Shown here one piece after another: positions 8,946 through 17,295 of a stretch of DNA of 43,734 nt. Position 1 is the stretch's first letter, and the number at the start of each line of letters is the position of its first letter. The notes beneath the pieces were generated by a model. That model ran no database searches. It saw only the letters and a list, made by a program, of their open reading frames with translations, and had not been told where the DNA came from. The stretch is from Bacteroidales bacterium. GTDB taxonomy: Bacteria > Bacteroidota > Bacteroidia > Bacteroidales > UBA3663. The translations under genes were made by a program, and so were the position numbers. The DNA is taken from assembly GCA_017449065.1 (NCBI GenBank), contig JAFSKF010000007.1, positions 1-43,734 of the forward strand, given 5' to 3'.

Positions 8946-9365
8946 TTATTCAACGAAAATTTTCATCTGGGTGTCGGCCACCAACACCTCGCCGCAACGG
9001 GTCTCGCCCGTCATCAGCGTAACGCCGTTCACCTCGGCACCCAGTGTAATGGTCGTAACCAGTTCGTCGCCCACAGCAGGACGGACATAACAATGGAATT
9101 TCTTCACTTCGCCAATATAACCGATTGGCAACGGTTCGCCTGCCAACAGCGCCTTGTGTCCTTTGATGGCACTGGCTGACTGGGCAATGTGTTCGATAAG
9201 TCCGGGTTCTGCCATCCGACCGTCCTCTTCGATGAAATAGTTGCGGTCGGTCACGGCAAGCCCCGTATGAGCCACATCGCCCTCAGCATCCAGGATCTTA
9301 TCGACCATGACAATCGGGTCGCGCTGTGGCATCAGTTTATAGAGTTCTTCGCCTTGATAGAGCAT
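8946..9365 (-). CDS. Second hotdog dehydratase, ApeP/FabZ-like
   Basis: Started at the ATG at 9365 the protein has 139 residues and begins MLYQGEELYKLMPQRDPIVMVDKI, the usual start of ApeP-type dehydratases (LPQR/MPQRxPxxxxD). The alternative start at 9401 would add a hydrophobic stretch not seen in the family. The active-site region reads AEPGLIEHIAQSASAIKGH. In E. coli-type aryl polyene synthesis two dehydratases form a heterodimer (ApeI/ApeP), and the tandem arrangement here suggests the same. It is preceded by a 74-bp intercistronic region containing a hairpin. Confidence 0.78.
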   Translation of the reverse strand: MLYQGEELYKLMPQRDPIVMVDKILDAEGDVAHTGLAVTDRNYFIEEDGRMAEPGLIEHIAQSASAIKGHKALLAGEPLPIGYIGEVKKFHCYVRPAVGDELVTTITLGAEVNGVTLMTGETRCGEVLVADTQMKIFVE

Positions 9366-9386
9366 AGATACAATTAAAAAGCACAA

Positions 9387-9421
9387 ATGGACAACGCACA
9401 ATTATAGCGTGCATTGTCCAT
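9387..9421 (-). promoter_or_regulatory. Intercistronic hairpin between ACP and dehydratase genes
   Basis: ATGGACAA (9387-9394) pairs with TTGTCCAT (9414-9421) and GCAC (9396-9399) with GTGC (9409-9412), with one mismatch between the two helices. On the minus strand it lies after the ACP stop and is followed by TTTGTGCTTTTT. It may be a leaky terminator or an RNA-stability element that raises ACP levels relative to downstream enzymes. Confidence 0.5.
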
Positions 9422-9439
9422 CGATATTAATCAATCGGA

Positions 9440-9682
9440 TTAAGCCTGATGACTCTCGATGTAGTTGTACAGATCGCCAAAAGTCTTTACGGTTGGCAGA
9501 TCAGCAGCAGGAATCTTTACCTTGAAAGTATGCTCGATAACAGCAACAAGATCAACCAAGCTGAGGCTATCCAGCTCCAAAGTATCTTTGATAATGGCAT
9601 CTGGAGTGATATCGCTTTCCTCAACCTCAAACTCTTCTGCCAGCAATGGGTTTACCTTTTCGATAATTTCTTCTTTTGTCAT
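9440..9682 (-). CDS. Acyl carrier protein
   Basis: This 80-residue acidic protein has the four-helix ACP pattern and the phosphopantetheine attachment motif LELDSLSLVDLV, with the modified serine at residue 39. It carries the growing acyl chain as a thioester between the KS, KR and DH enzymes of the operon. It lies 28 nt after the ketosynthase gene. The motif has S-L-S-L after Asp instead of the S-L-D of FabD-type housekeeping ACP, consistent with a dedicated polyene-type carrier. Confidence 0.9.
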   Translation of the reverse strand: MTKEEIIEKVNPLLAEEFEVEESDITPDAIIKDTLELDSLSLVDLVAVIEHTFKVKIPAADLPTVKTFGDLYNYIESHQA

Positions 9683-9710
9683 AACTTATAAATTTTGATG
9701 AATGATGTAT

Positions 9711-10937
9711 TTAGTCTTTATAATCCTTGATGATCAAGGTGGAATTGGTTCCTCCGAATCCGAACGAATTGCTCAGGAACATATCGAAGTGTGCCTCCTG
9801 GGTCTTTGGGATGATGTTGATGCAGGCAGTTTCCTCATCAGGATTCTCGAAGTTCAAGCTGCCGGCAATGAAGTTGTTCTTCATCATCAGGATGCTATAG
9901 ATTGCTTCGCTCGATCCTGCCATCCACATCTCATGACCTGTCTGGCCCTTCGTCGAAGTTACCGGCACTTTGTAATCGCCAAACACATTGGCAATAGCCA
10001 TTGCCTCGCGTCCGTCGCCGGCATGGGTGGAAGTGGCATGAGCGTTCACATAGCCAATCTCATGAATATCCACGCCTGCATGCTCGATAGCCAGTTCCAA
10101 AGAACGCTGCGGGCCTGCCACATTCGGGGTAGAAATATGGTCACCGTTGCCCGAGAAGCCCCAACCGATGATCTCGGCAATAGGTTTGGCGCCACGGGCC
10201 AAAGCATGATCCAGACTTTCGAGAATCAGGGTTGCTGCACCGCCGCCCGGCACCAATCCGTCGCGATCGCGGTCGAAAGGACGGCTGGCCTTGGTCGGTT
10301 CATCCTCACGGGTGGAGAATGCCTGAATGCCGTCGAAGGAACCGACGCACTCCAGATTCACCTCCTGGGCACCGCCACAGATGATGCAATCCTGCAATCC
10401 GTCCTTGATGAGCAGCCAGCCCAAACCGAGCGAATGACTGCCGGAAGCGCAAGCTCCGGAGGTGGTCAGGTTGATGCCACGAAGATGGAACAATGTGGCA
10501 AGATTCATCGTTACGGTCGAGTTCATCGACTGGAAAATAGAACCCGATCCGCAAGCAGAGGTATCCTTGTATTCATAAATCTTTGAAACGGCCTGATAAG
10601 TAGCCTTGGCAACGGAATCGTTACCGAACAGCAAGCCAACCTCATGTTCGTCGAGGTAAGCCTGATCGATGCCTGCCTGCTGCAGAGCCTGCAGGGTGGA
10701 CATATAGGCATATTGAGCCTCTTCCGGCATAAACTGGCGCTGGTTGCGTGGAATCAGTTTCTTCAGATCCGGTTTTTCGACATACGCAGTCAGTGCAGAA
10801 CGGAATCCAAGATCCTTGCGTTCCTGATCAAACACGATACCGGATTTTCCGTTATACAATGCATCCTTGACGGTTTCAAGATCTGTGCCCAAGCAGGACC
10901 AGATGCCCATGCCGGTAATTACTACTCTATTACTCAT
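9711..10937 (-). CDS. Beta-ketoacyl-ACP synthase, FabF-like KS
   Basis: The protein has 408 residues from the ATG at 10937 (MSNRVVITGMG, the canonical FabF start). A longer frame to 10970 would run into the promoter -7 box and is rejected. Catalytic residues are visible: Cys163 in TSGACASGSH, His in NAHATSTHAGD, and His in TKGQTGHEMWMAG. It condenses malonyl-ACP with an acyl primer. As first gene of the operon it defines a separate elongation system; only one KS is present, whereas E. coli-type aryl polyene clusters also carry a chain-length-like partner. Confidence 0.9.
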   Translation of the reverse strand: MSNRVVITGMGIWSCLGTDLETVKDALYNGKSGIVFDQERKDLGFRSALTAYVEKPDLKKLIPRNQRQFMPEEAQYAYMSTLQALQQAGIDQAYLDEHEVGLLFGNDSVAKATYQAVSKIYEYKDTSACGSGSIFQSMNSTVTMNLATLFHLRGINLTTSGACASGSHSLGLGWLLIKDGLQDCIICGGAQEVNLECVGSFDGIQAFSTREDEPTKASRPFDRDRDGLVPGGGAATLILESLDHALARGAKPIAEIIGWGFSGNGDHISTPNVAGPQRSLELAIEHAGVDIHEIGYVNAHATSTHAGDGREAMAIANVFGDYKVPVTSTKGQTGHEMWMAGSSEAIYSILMMKNNFIAGSLNFENPDEETACINIIPKTQEAHFDMFLSNSFGFGGTNSTLIIKDYKD

Positions 10938-10967
10938 ATTTAAATAAATATACGATAGTTTTCGGTG

Positions 10968-10999
10968 CAAAGTTAATAACTTTTTCTAAATCGCCCAAA
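10968..10999 (-). promoter_or_regulatory. Promoter of the polyene-like lipid operon
   Basis: The minus strand carries TAACTTTG at 10975-10968 and TTTG at 10999-10996, separated by 20 bp. This fits the Bacteroidota consensus and places transcription start about 25 nt upstream of the ketosynthase ATG at 10937. Confidence 0.75.
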
Positions 11000-11087
11000 A
11001 ATTATGTTTTTTTTTCCTCCATTTTTCCCAATTTGCCACTTTTTCGCAAAAAAACGCACAAATTTAGAAAGTTTATTTGGCAAATTC

Positions 11088-11118
11088 TTGGAGATTCCAA
11101 AAACTTGGTCTATCTTTG
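11088..11118 (+). promoter_or_regulatory. tmRNA promoter
   Basis: TATCTTTG at 11111-11118 is preceded by TTG at 11088-11090 with 20 bp between. The expected transcript start is about 25-30 nt before the mature tmRNA 5' end at 11153, leaving a short leader for RNase P to remove. Confidence 0.7.
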
Positions 11119-11152
11119 CAGTCCTTATCAATGGATAAGGGCTTTTTACCAT

Positions 11153-11551
11153 GGGGCTGACTGGCTTTGACAGCGGGATGGGCCTTTGTGTAAGCATGCA
11201 GTGAGACGTCACCTATCACTTTAATCCACGATGGCGAAACATAATTGGCGAGACTAACTACGCTCTTGCTGCCTGATCGAAGTACAGTAGATCACTGGCT
11301 TAATCGGCCGCCAAAGTGCGGTTGACAAGACATCACCCCAATGTCCTTGTTCCGAGACAGAGGAACCGGTGGTGCAGGTAAATCGGAACTAATCAGTGCC
11401 GGCCTTGAGGCGCTGGTGAAATCTTAAAGGCTAAGGAGTGGCTTGGTGGTCCGGGTCTTGGCTACTCCCGACAATGAAGGCCGGAATAAGCATGTAGAAA
11501 GCGCAGATGTCCCCTGTTTGGACGAGGGTTCGACCCCCTCCAGCTCCACCA
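11153..11551 (+). ncRNA. ssrA: Transfer-messenger RNA (tmRNA)
   Basis: The RNA rescues stalled ribosomes and tags their products for proteolysis. The 5' end GGGGCTGA pairs with CAGCTCC at 11541-11547 to form the tRNA-like acceptor stem, followed by A and an encoded CCA ending at 11551. The T-arm (GAGGGTTCGACCCCCTC) precedes it. The tag reading frame runs from GGC at 11247 to TGA at 11274-11276 and encodes GETNYALAA, so the full tag is AGETNYALAA, as known for Bacteroides-type tmRNAs. At 399 nt the length is normal for a one-piece tmRNA. No terminator is visible between its 3' end and the isomerase gene 29 bp downstream. Confidence 0.96.
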
Positions 11552-11580
11552 CTCTTTTCACAACCCAAATAAATCATATT

Positions 11581-13011
11581 ATGAACAAACCTTTAGTTGA
11601 AACCAAAGCAAGGGTAGGTGTGTTCTCGATTGCCCTCGGAGCATATCTCCCACAGTTCCCCCAGCTTGTACCAGAGTTCGAAAGCCAATATGCCGCATTC
11701 AAGAAAACGCTTCCCGATACGATCGAGATCATTGATGGCGGTATGGTGACCACCAAGGAGCAGTCGATGGCTGCTGGCGATAAGTTCCGCGCAGCTGATG
11801 TCGATCTCGTGATCCTGCAGATGCTCACCTATTGCACCTCTTACAATATGCTGCCTGCTGTTCGCGACTTGGACGTTCCTGTCATCATCGTGAACCTCCA
11901 GAAGAAACAGGCTCCTGATTATGCCAAAACCGACATCCCAACCTGGTTGGGCGAGTTGTATGCTTGCGGTGCCACCGGCGAAATGGTTGCCGACCTGAAT
12001 CGTGCAGGCAAACGTTCTGCCGTCATCACGGGCGTAGTGGAAGGCGGTGATCCGGGCGCACAGGCAGAAATCGAGGACTGGTGCCGTGCTGCACAGGTGC
12101 GTCGTCGTTTCCGCGATACGAACATTGCCCAGATCGGTCGTCCTTATCCGGGCATGATGGACCTCTACATCGACGAGACCAACCTCTACCATCGTATGTT
12201 TGTTTATACCAAGCAGTTCGATTGGGAGAAGATGTGGGCCATTGCCGATAACATCAACGATGAGGCTGCCATCCGTGCCAAAGCTCAGGATATTCTCGAC
12301 ACTTTCGAGATTGAAGGCGGCGGAACCATCGAAAAAGTATGGGATATGGCCAAATACGTTGTAGCCTTCGAGCAGTGGGTCAAGGACGAAAAGCTGGGCA
12401 TGATTGCTTCGCACTACGACGGTTTTGCCCAAGGTATTGCCGGCAAGCTCGACTCGATGCTCATTCCTGCCTTCTCGATGCTTATCAAACAGCACACTGC
12501 TTGCGCAGTTGAGGGCGATATGAAGGTTGCGATGGCAATGTCTATCCTGAAGACCATTTCCGGTACCGGCACTTTGGCAGAGATGTATTCCATCGACTTC
12601 CCGAAGGACATCTGTATTATCGGTCATTCGGGTTCCGGCGACTTCGATATCTCGCAGGCTCATAAGCCAACCATGAAGATCGTTCCTGTGTTCCATGGTA
12701 AGGCCGGTGGCGGTTATCTCACCCAGTTCTATCCTCCGACAGGCCCTGTTACCTATCTGGCCATCACTCAGGATAAGGACGGCAACTTTAAGTTTGTCGT
12801 AGCAGAAGGTGTGAACGAGGAAGGTCCTATCTTCATGTTCGGAGACACCAACATGCGTACCCGTTTCAGCATCGGTGCCCGCGAGTTCTGCAACCGCTGG
12901 AGTGAAGCCGGTCCTACACACCACATGGCAGCAGCCGTTGGTCGTCACATCGACACCATCGTGAAGGTTGCCAAGATCTTCAACATCCCAGTGGATATCG
13001 TCACACGATAA
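11581..13011 (+). CDS. L-fucose/L-arabinose isomerase family protein
   Basis: Started at the ATG at 11581, 29 bp after the tmRNA, the protein has 476 residues. The longer open frame upstream reads through tmRNA and is not coding. Features of the sugar ketol-isomerase fold are visible: a first half resembling the FucI/AraA N-terminal domains (LVILQMLTYCTSYNMLPAV), and metal/substrate-ligand-type residues in CAVEGDMKVAMAM, IGHSGSGDFDIS and THHMAAAVGRH. The family interconverts aldoses and ketoses with a divalent metal; the actual sugar cannot be read from sequence. It is followed 7 nt later by dnaX. No kinase, aldolase or transporter for a pentose lies nearby, so its pathway context is missing. 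Confidence 0.85.
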   Translation: MNKPLVETKARVGVFSIALGAYLPQFPQLVPEFESQYAAFKKTLPDTIEIIDGGMVTTKEQSMAAGDKFRAADVDLVILQMLTYCTSYNMLPAVRDLDVPVIIVNLQKKQAPDYAKTDIPTWLGELYACGATGEMVADLNRAGKRSAVITGVVEGGDPGAQAEIEDWCRAAQVRRRFRDTNIAQIGRPYPGMMDLYIDETNLYHRMFVYTKQFDWEKMWAIADNINDEAAIRAKAQDILDTFEIEGGGTIEKVWDMAKYVVAFEQWVKDEKLGMIASHYDGFAQGIAGKLDSMLIPAFSMLIKQHTACAVEGDMKVAMAMSILKTISGTGTLAEMYSIDFPKDICIIGHSGSGDFDISQAHKPTMKIVPVFHGKAGGGYLTQFYPPTGPVTYLAITQDKDGNFKFVVAEGVNEEGPIFMFGDTNMRTRFSIGAREFCNRWSEAGPTHHMAAAVGRHIDTIVKVAKIFNIPVDIVTR

Positions 13012-13018
13012 GGCAATC

Positions 13019-14794
13019 ATGTCCGATTACATCGTAAGTGCGCGCAAGTACCGTCCCCAAAGTTTCAAGACTGTGGTGGGGCAGAAGGCGCTTGTCCAGA
13101 CGCTCAAGAATGCCATTCTGAACGGCAAACTGGCCCATGCCTATTTGTTCTGCGGTCCGAGAGGCGTTGGAAAAACCACCTGTGCGCGAATCTTTGCAAA
13201 AACCATCAACTGCGAGCACCTCACTCCCGATGGAGAGGCTTGTGGCACTTGCGAATCTTGCCAAAGTTTCGACGAACAGCGCTCCTATAATGTTTACGAA
13301 CTGGATGCCGCTTCCAACAACGGTGTCGATCAGATTCGTGACCTGATAGAGCAGGTGCAGGTTCCGCCTCAGATTGGCAAGTATAAGGTCTTCATCATCG
13401 ATGAGGTTCACATGCTTTCGACGGCTGCTTTCAACGCTTTCCTGAAGACGTTGGAAGAGCCGCCGCGTCATGCCATCTTTGTGATGTGTACGACTGAGAA
13501 GCAGAAGATCCTACCTACCATTCTGAGCCGTTGCCAGACCTACGACTTCCAGCGCATCACCGTGCAGGATATTGTCGATCAGTTGCAGCGCATCGCCAAC
13601 GAAGAGCATATCCATGCTGAACCACAGGCTTTGCAGGTCATCGCCCGGAAAGCAGATGGCGGTATGCGCGATGCTCTTTCGGTGTTCGATCAGATTGTTT
13701 CGTTCACGGACGGCAATGTGACTTACCAATCGACCATCGATAATCTGAATATTCTCGACTACGAGCTTTTCTTCCGGCTAACCGATGCCGCATTGTCGGG
13801 AAATATTCCGGCTGCATTGCTGATGCTCGACGAAGTTATCCGGAAGGGCTTCGACGCCCAAACCTTCATTGCTGGATGGGCGAGTCATCTGCGCGATTTG
13901 ATGGTAAGTCAGGACGTTGCCACTTTAAGTTTGGTGGAAGCGGGACAGGAGGTGGTTCGCCAATACGAGGAGCAGTCGAAGCGTTGTCTGCCGGCCTTCC
14001 TCTATCAGGCGGTGCAGATTGCCTCCGAGTGCGATTTCAACTATCGGAATTCGCGGAATAAGCGTTTGAGTGTGGAACTGGCCATCGTAAAGATCTGCCA
14101 GCTGATGCATCCAGCGCAGTTGCCGCAACCTGTGGCTCCGCAGCAAGTTGTGTCTCGGCCAACTGCTCCCCAACAGGCATCTGCACCTCAGCAACCTGTA
14201 CGGCAGCAAGTGGCTCCGCAGCCGGCAGCGGCTCCGCGTCCGATGCCCCAGCAACCAGTGGCGCGTCCCGTGCAGCAACCGGCACCGCAGCCTGTCACCC
14301 GCACGGTTCATACCATCGATCCGAACAATCGTTTCGGATCGCGCACCGCAGCTCCGAGGTTGGCATCGTTGCACGGCACATCGCCCCAGCAACAGTCGGC
14401 ACAGCCTGCCACTCAGCAGCTGCCCGAAATGAACGATCCGGTGACGCCTGACGCGCTTCGGCGCGCCTGGAAACAATATATCAGTACCATACCGACCGAA
14501 AAGCTGTTAATGAATACGATGGTCAGTTATCTGCCGGAACTGGTGGAAGGTACGCAGTACAAGATTACAGTAGTCAGTGAAGCACAACAGGAGATTTTCA
14601 TGCCGCATCGAGGTGAGATTCTCCGTTATTTGTGCAATGTGCTTCATAACAGCCATATTCAGATAGATTGCGAAGTTGCACCGGAATCGACCGTTCGCCA
14701 TGCTTTTTCTCCCCGGGAGAAGCTGCAGGAGATGATGGACGACAATCCAGCCATCGAATCCCTGATTCAGACTTTTGGTCTGGAGATAGGATAG
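13019..14794 (+). CDS. dnaX: DNA polymerase III subunit gamma/tau
   Basis: The protein has 591 residues from the ATG at 13019. It contains a clamp-loader AAA+ core: Walker A GPRGVGKTT at residues 46-54, a zinc module (CEHLTPDGEACGTCESC), Walker B IIDEVHMLS, and the sensor region TTEKQKILPTILSRCQ. Residues about 365-470 form a Pro/Gln/Ala-rich linker, followed by a C-terminal domain characteristic of Bacteroidetes tau. DnaX assembles the replicative clamp loader and links polymerase to helicase. The reading frame begins 7 nt after the isomerase stop, so the two share a transcript. An intrinsic terminator follows at 14829-14862. Confidence 0.93.
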   Translation: MSDYIVSARKYRPQSFKTVVGQKALVQTLKNAILNGKLAHAYLFCGPRGVGKTTCARIFAKTINCEHLTPDGEACGTCESCQSFDEQRSYNVYELDAASNNGVDQIRDLIEQVQVPPQIGKYKVFIIDEVHMLSTAAFNAFLKTLEEPPRHAIFVMCTTEKQKILPTILSRCQTYDFQRITVQDIVDQLQRIANEEHIHAEPQALQVIARKADGGMRDALSVFDQIVSFTDGNVTYQSTIDNLNILDYELFFRLTDAALSGNIPAALLMLDEVIRKGFDAQTFIAGWASHLRDLMVSQDVATLSLVEAGQEVVRQYEEQSKRCLPAFLYQAVQIASECDFNYRNSRNKRLSVELAIVKICQLMHPAQLPQPVAPQQVVSRPTAPQQASAPQQPVRQQVAPQPAAAPRPMPQQPVARPVQQPAPQPVTRTVHTIDPNNRFGSRTAAPRLASLHGTSPQQQSAQPATQQLPEMNDPVTPDALRRAWKQYISTIPTEKLLMNTMVSYLPELVEGTQYKITVVSEAQQEIFMPHRGEILRYLCNVLHNSHIQIDCEVAPESTVRHAFSPREKLQEMMDDNPAIESLIQTFGLEIG

Positions 14795-14828
14795 TTTTTT
14801 CGATTGCATTTATATTCATTATAATTTT

Positions 14829-14862
14829 GCCCCCGGGTGTTATCTCAACAGCCGGGGGCTTT
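14829..14862 (+). terminator. Terminator after dnaX
   Basis: GCCCCCGG (14829-14836) pairs perfectly with CCGGGGGC (14852-14859) around a 15-nt loop, followed by TTTCC. It lies 34 bp past the dnaX stop. The T-tract is short, but the stem is strong. Confidence 0.8.
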
Positions 14863-14948
14863 CCTTTAACTAAATTTATGCGAAAACTTGCGATTGTGTA
14901 GTAGGATGTTACTACATGAAATATATTGTAGAGCTAATATTGGTGCGG

Positions 14949-17291
14949 TTACTCATTCTTTAGCGACTCCACCGGATTGGAGTGCGCGATTTTCAGGCAG
15001 TTCATGATAACGACCGATACGACGATAGACAGCACCAACAGCGAGCCGCCAAAGAAATAGAGCGGGCTGATCGATACCTTTTCTGCGAACTGTTCCAGCC
15101 ACTTTTGGGCGGTGAAGAAAGCGGCGACATCTGCGATGACAGCCATAATGAGGCTCAGTTTCAGGATGTCCGAAACGAATATGCCCAAAATGTCGCGTGT
15201 GGTGGCTCCGTTGATTTTGCGTATCGCCATCTCTTTGCTGCGTCGTAGGGATTCGTCCCGGATGAAGCCAATGAGACCCAATAATGCTACCAGAAGACTG
15301 AAAACGGCACCTAAGAACAGCGTATTACGCATCTTCTCGCTATCGGCATAAGCGGCTCGCATCTTCTCCGCATAGGAGTTGATGCTGATTTCTTTGCCTT
15401 CCAGCGCTTTCTCCAAAGCCGCCTGAACTTTGGGTAGCGATTCCGGATGAACCTTGAACAGGATATGCGGCATCCAGCTGCTCATGCTGCCCACTTCTCC
15501 GTAGAATAGGGCGCTGGGTCGTTCGTCAACACCTTGCAGATTGCCGATCAGGTAGCGTTTATAGACACCGGATATCGTGAAATAGGAGGTTGTATTATCG
15601 ATCCGACTTCGTTCGTGCCCGGTGATAAACACCTGCTTGCCTATGGCGCCGTCACTCCAGTCGGTGAACTCCGATATTTTCGACACGAACCTTTCATCGA
15701 CGGCTATTTCTGAGGAATCCCTTGGTGCGCGGCCTTCCAGAAACGGAATCTCCATTAACTCATAGAAGCCATCGGAGCATTCGTACTGATCAGCGATATT
15801 AAAGAGTTCCCGGTCGTCGTTCGGAAGATAGACATTGTCGCCGTTGGATCCTTGGTACGGAAGATTATAGCAGGCTGCTACACCTGTCACCTCGGGCAAG
15901 TTCTGCAAGGTCCGGACAGCACGGGTCTGTGCCTGCCGGTCTCCATCGAACATACTGAAATAATACAAGTTCCGGTAGTTGTAACCGGGATTGCTGTGCG
16001 ACACCAGTTCATACTGCCTTCCGATGATGAGCATCATCACCACCAAGAATACATTGATCAGCACCTGCACGCCCAGCAGACCGAGTTTCCAGTTGCGGGA
16101 GTTCTCCGTGTAGTTCTTCAGGGCCGCATAGACGGGAATCCGCAGATAGAGTTCCGCAGGTATGATGATGGAGATCACCAAAACGAACAGGATAACAGCG
16201 GCAATCGCGACGATGCTTTGCGGCACCAGCAGGGTGGTGAACGGTACGCCCAACAGATTCCCGACGATGCTGCGGCCTGCAAAGATGAGGACGGTGGCAA
16301 GCAGCAGCGAAAAGACAATATGCAATCCGGCTTCTTTCGTCAGCATGCCATAGATATGCTTCCCTTCTGCACCGTAGCATTTCCGCACGCCCACCTCCTT
16401 GGACCGTTTCACCATCGAGGAGATTACAATCAGGATATAGTTCAGCAGGGAAATCAGAATGAGCAGCGCTGCCACAATCGATAGTAGGATGACCTGAGAC
16501 TTCACCTCCGGATCGGAAGTGTGCATCGTGCTGAACGGGGTCAGGAAATAGCGCAAGGTGGTGCCACGTGCTTCCAGCATCTCCAGCGGCTGGTGCGCTT
16601 CCTGCATCTTCCGGATGGCATCGGTGAGCGTGGCGGGATTTACTCCCGGCATCAGGCGCACATAACCTTTGTATCTGTCGTTGCCATTCCAGTTGTCGGT
16701 GCTCTGTTTGCCATAGGTCTCCATCGAGAGCAGGATGTCATAGTCCAGCGTTCCGTTTTTCGGGAAGTCTTCAAACACGCCCTCAACGGTGAGTTTGAGG
16801 TCTTTCATATCCTCATTGCAGATCTGCTTGCCGATACAATCCGGCACACCTCCCAGTTTTTCAGCAAATGAACGGGACACCATTACCGAGCCCCATTTGC
16901 TGAGGGCTTTGACGGGATCTCCGGCGAGAATCGGACGGTCGAACACCTGGAAAAAACAGGTGTCGGCACAGACCAATCTGCCCGAAAGCTTGTTGCTGTT
17001 TTCATCCAGATACGTATCGTTGCTGAACACGAAGGTAGTTCGGGTGCCGGCTTCCACACCGGGAACTTCTGCCATGAAGCCCACAGCCACACCTCCGCTC
17101 ACCTGTCCGTAATCTTTCTCATCACCGCTATGGGAATACCAGGTGCGGATGGTATATACCCGGTCGATGTCCTTGTAGAAACTGTCGTAGCTGAGTTCGA
17201 AGAACACTTTGGCGATGAGGACAATGCCAACCGCCAGTCCCAGACCTAAGGACAGCACCTTGATCCAAATATCGTTTTTTGTTTTCATCAT
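14949..17291 (-). CDS. ABC transporter permease A, two FtsX/MacB-type domains
   Basis: The 780-residue protein begins with a membrane helix (about 8-30) and a MacB-like periplasmic domain. A first FtsX domain follows (about 270-400, with SKEVGVRKCYGAEG on the cytoplasmic side), then a second helix/periplasmic domain (about 405-660) and a C-terminal FtsX domain (RRSKEMAIRKINGATTRDILG). Such permeases transmit ATP-driven conformational change across the membrane rather than transporting through a pore. It is the last gene of the operon, 4 nt after permease B. Its N-terminus is more diverged than those of permeases B-D and lacks their ARTNPATELKKE end, reading HSNPVESLKNE instead. Confidence 0.85.
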   Translation of the reverse strand: MMKTKNDIWIKVLSLGLGLAVGIVLIAKVFFELSYDSFYKDIDRVYTIRTWYSHSGDEKDYGQVSGGVAVGFMAEVPGVEAGTRTTFVFSNDTYLDENSNKLSGRLVCADTCFFQVFDRPILAGDPVKALSKWGSVMVSRSFAEKLGGVPDCIGKQICNEDMKDLKLTVEGVFEDFPKNGTLDYDILLSMETYGKQSTDNWNGNDRYKGYVRLMPGVNPATLTDAIRKMQEAHQPLEMLEARGTTLRYFLTPFSTMHTSDPEVKSQVILLSIVAALLILISLLNYILIVISSMVKRSKEVGVRKCYGAEGKHIYGMLTKEAGLHIVFSLLLATVLIFAGRSIVGNLLGVPFTTLLVPQSIVAIAAVILFVLVISIIIPAELYLRIPVYAALKNYTENSRNWKLGLLGVQVLINVFLVVMMLIIGRQYELVSHSNPGYNYRNLYYFSMFDGDRQAQTRAVRTLQNLPEVTGVAACYNLPYQGSNGDNVYLPNDDRELFNIADQYECSDGFYELMEIPFLEGRAPRDSSEIAVDERFVSKISEFTDWSDGAIGKQVFITGHERSRIDNTTSYFTISGVYKRYLIGNLQGVDERPSALFYGEVGSMSSWMPHILFKVHPESLPKVQAALEKALEGKEISINSYAEKMRAAYADSEKMRNTLFLGAVFSLLVALLGLIGFIRDESLRRSKEMAIRKINGATTRDILGIFVSDILKLSLIMAVIADVAAFFTAQKWLEQFAEKVSISPLYFFGGSLLVLSIVVSVVIMNCLKIAHSNPVESLKNE

Positions 17292-17295
17292 TGAA

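Noticed and set aside
10973..11212. 79-residue minus-strand frame upstream of the ketosynthase
   Set aside because: It covers the operon promoter, the tmRNA promoter and the tmRNA 5' end.
11443..11580. Upstream extension of the isomerase gene
   Set aside because: It lies inside the tmRNA; the ATG at 11581 gives the family start.
14890..14945. Hairpin TGTAGTA/TACTACA as terminator of the ABC operon
   Set aside because: The stem is short and no T-tract follows on the minus strand; the end of this operon remains unassigned.
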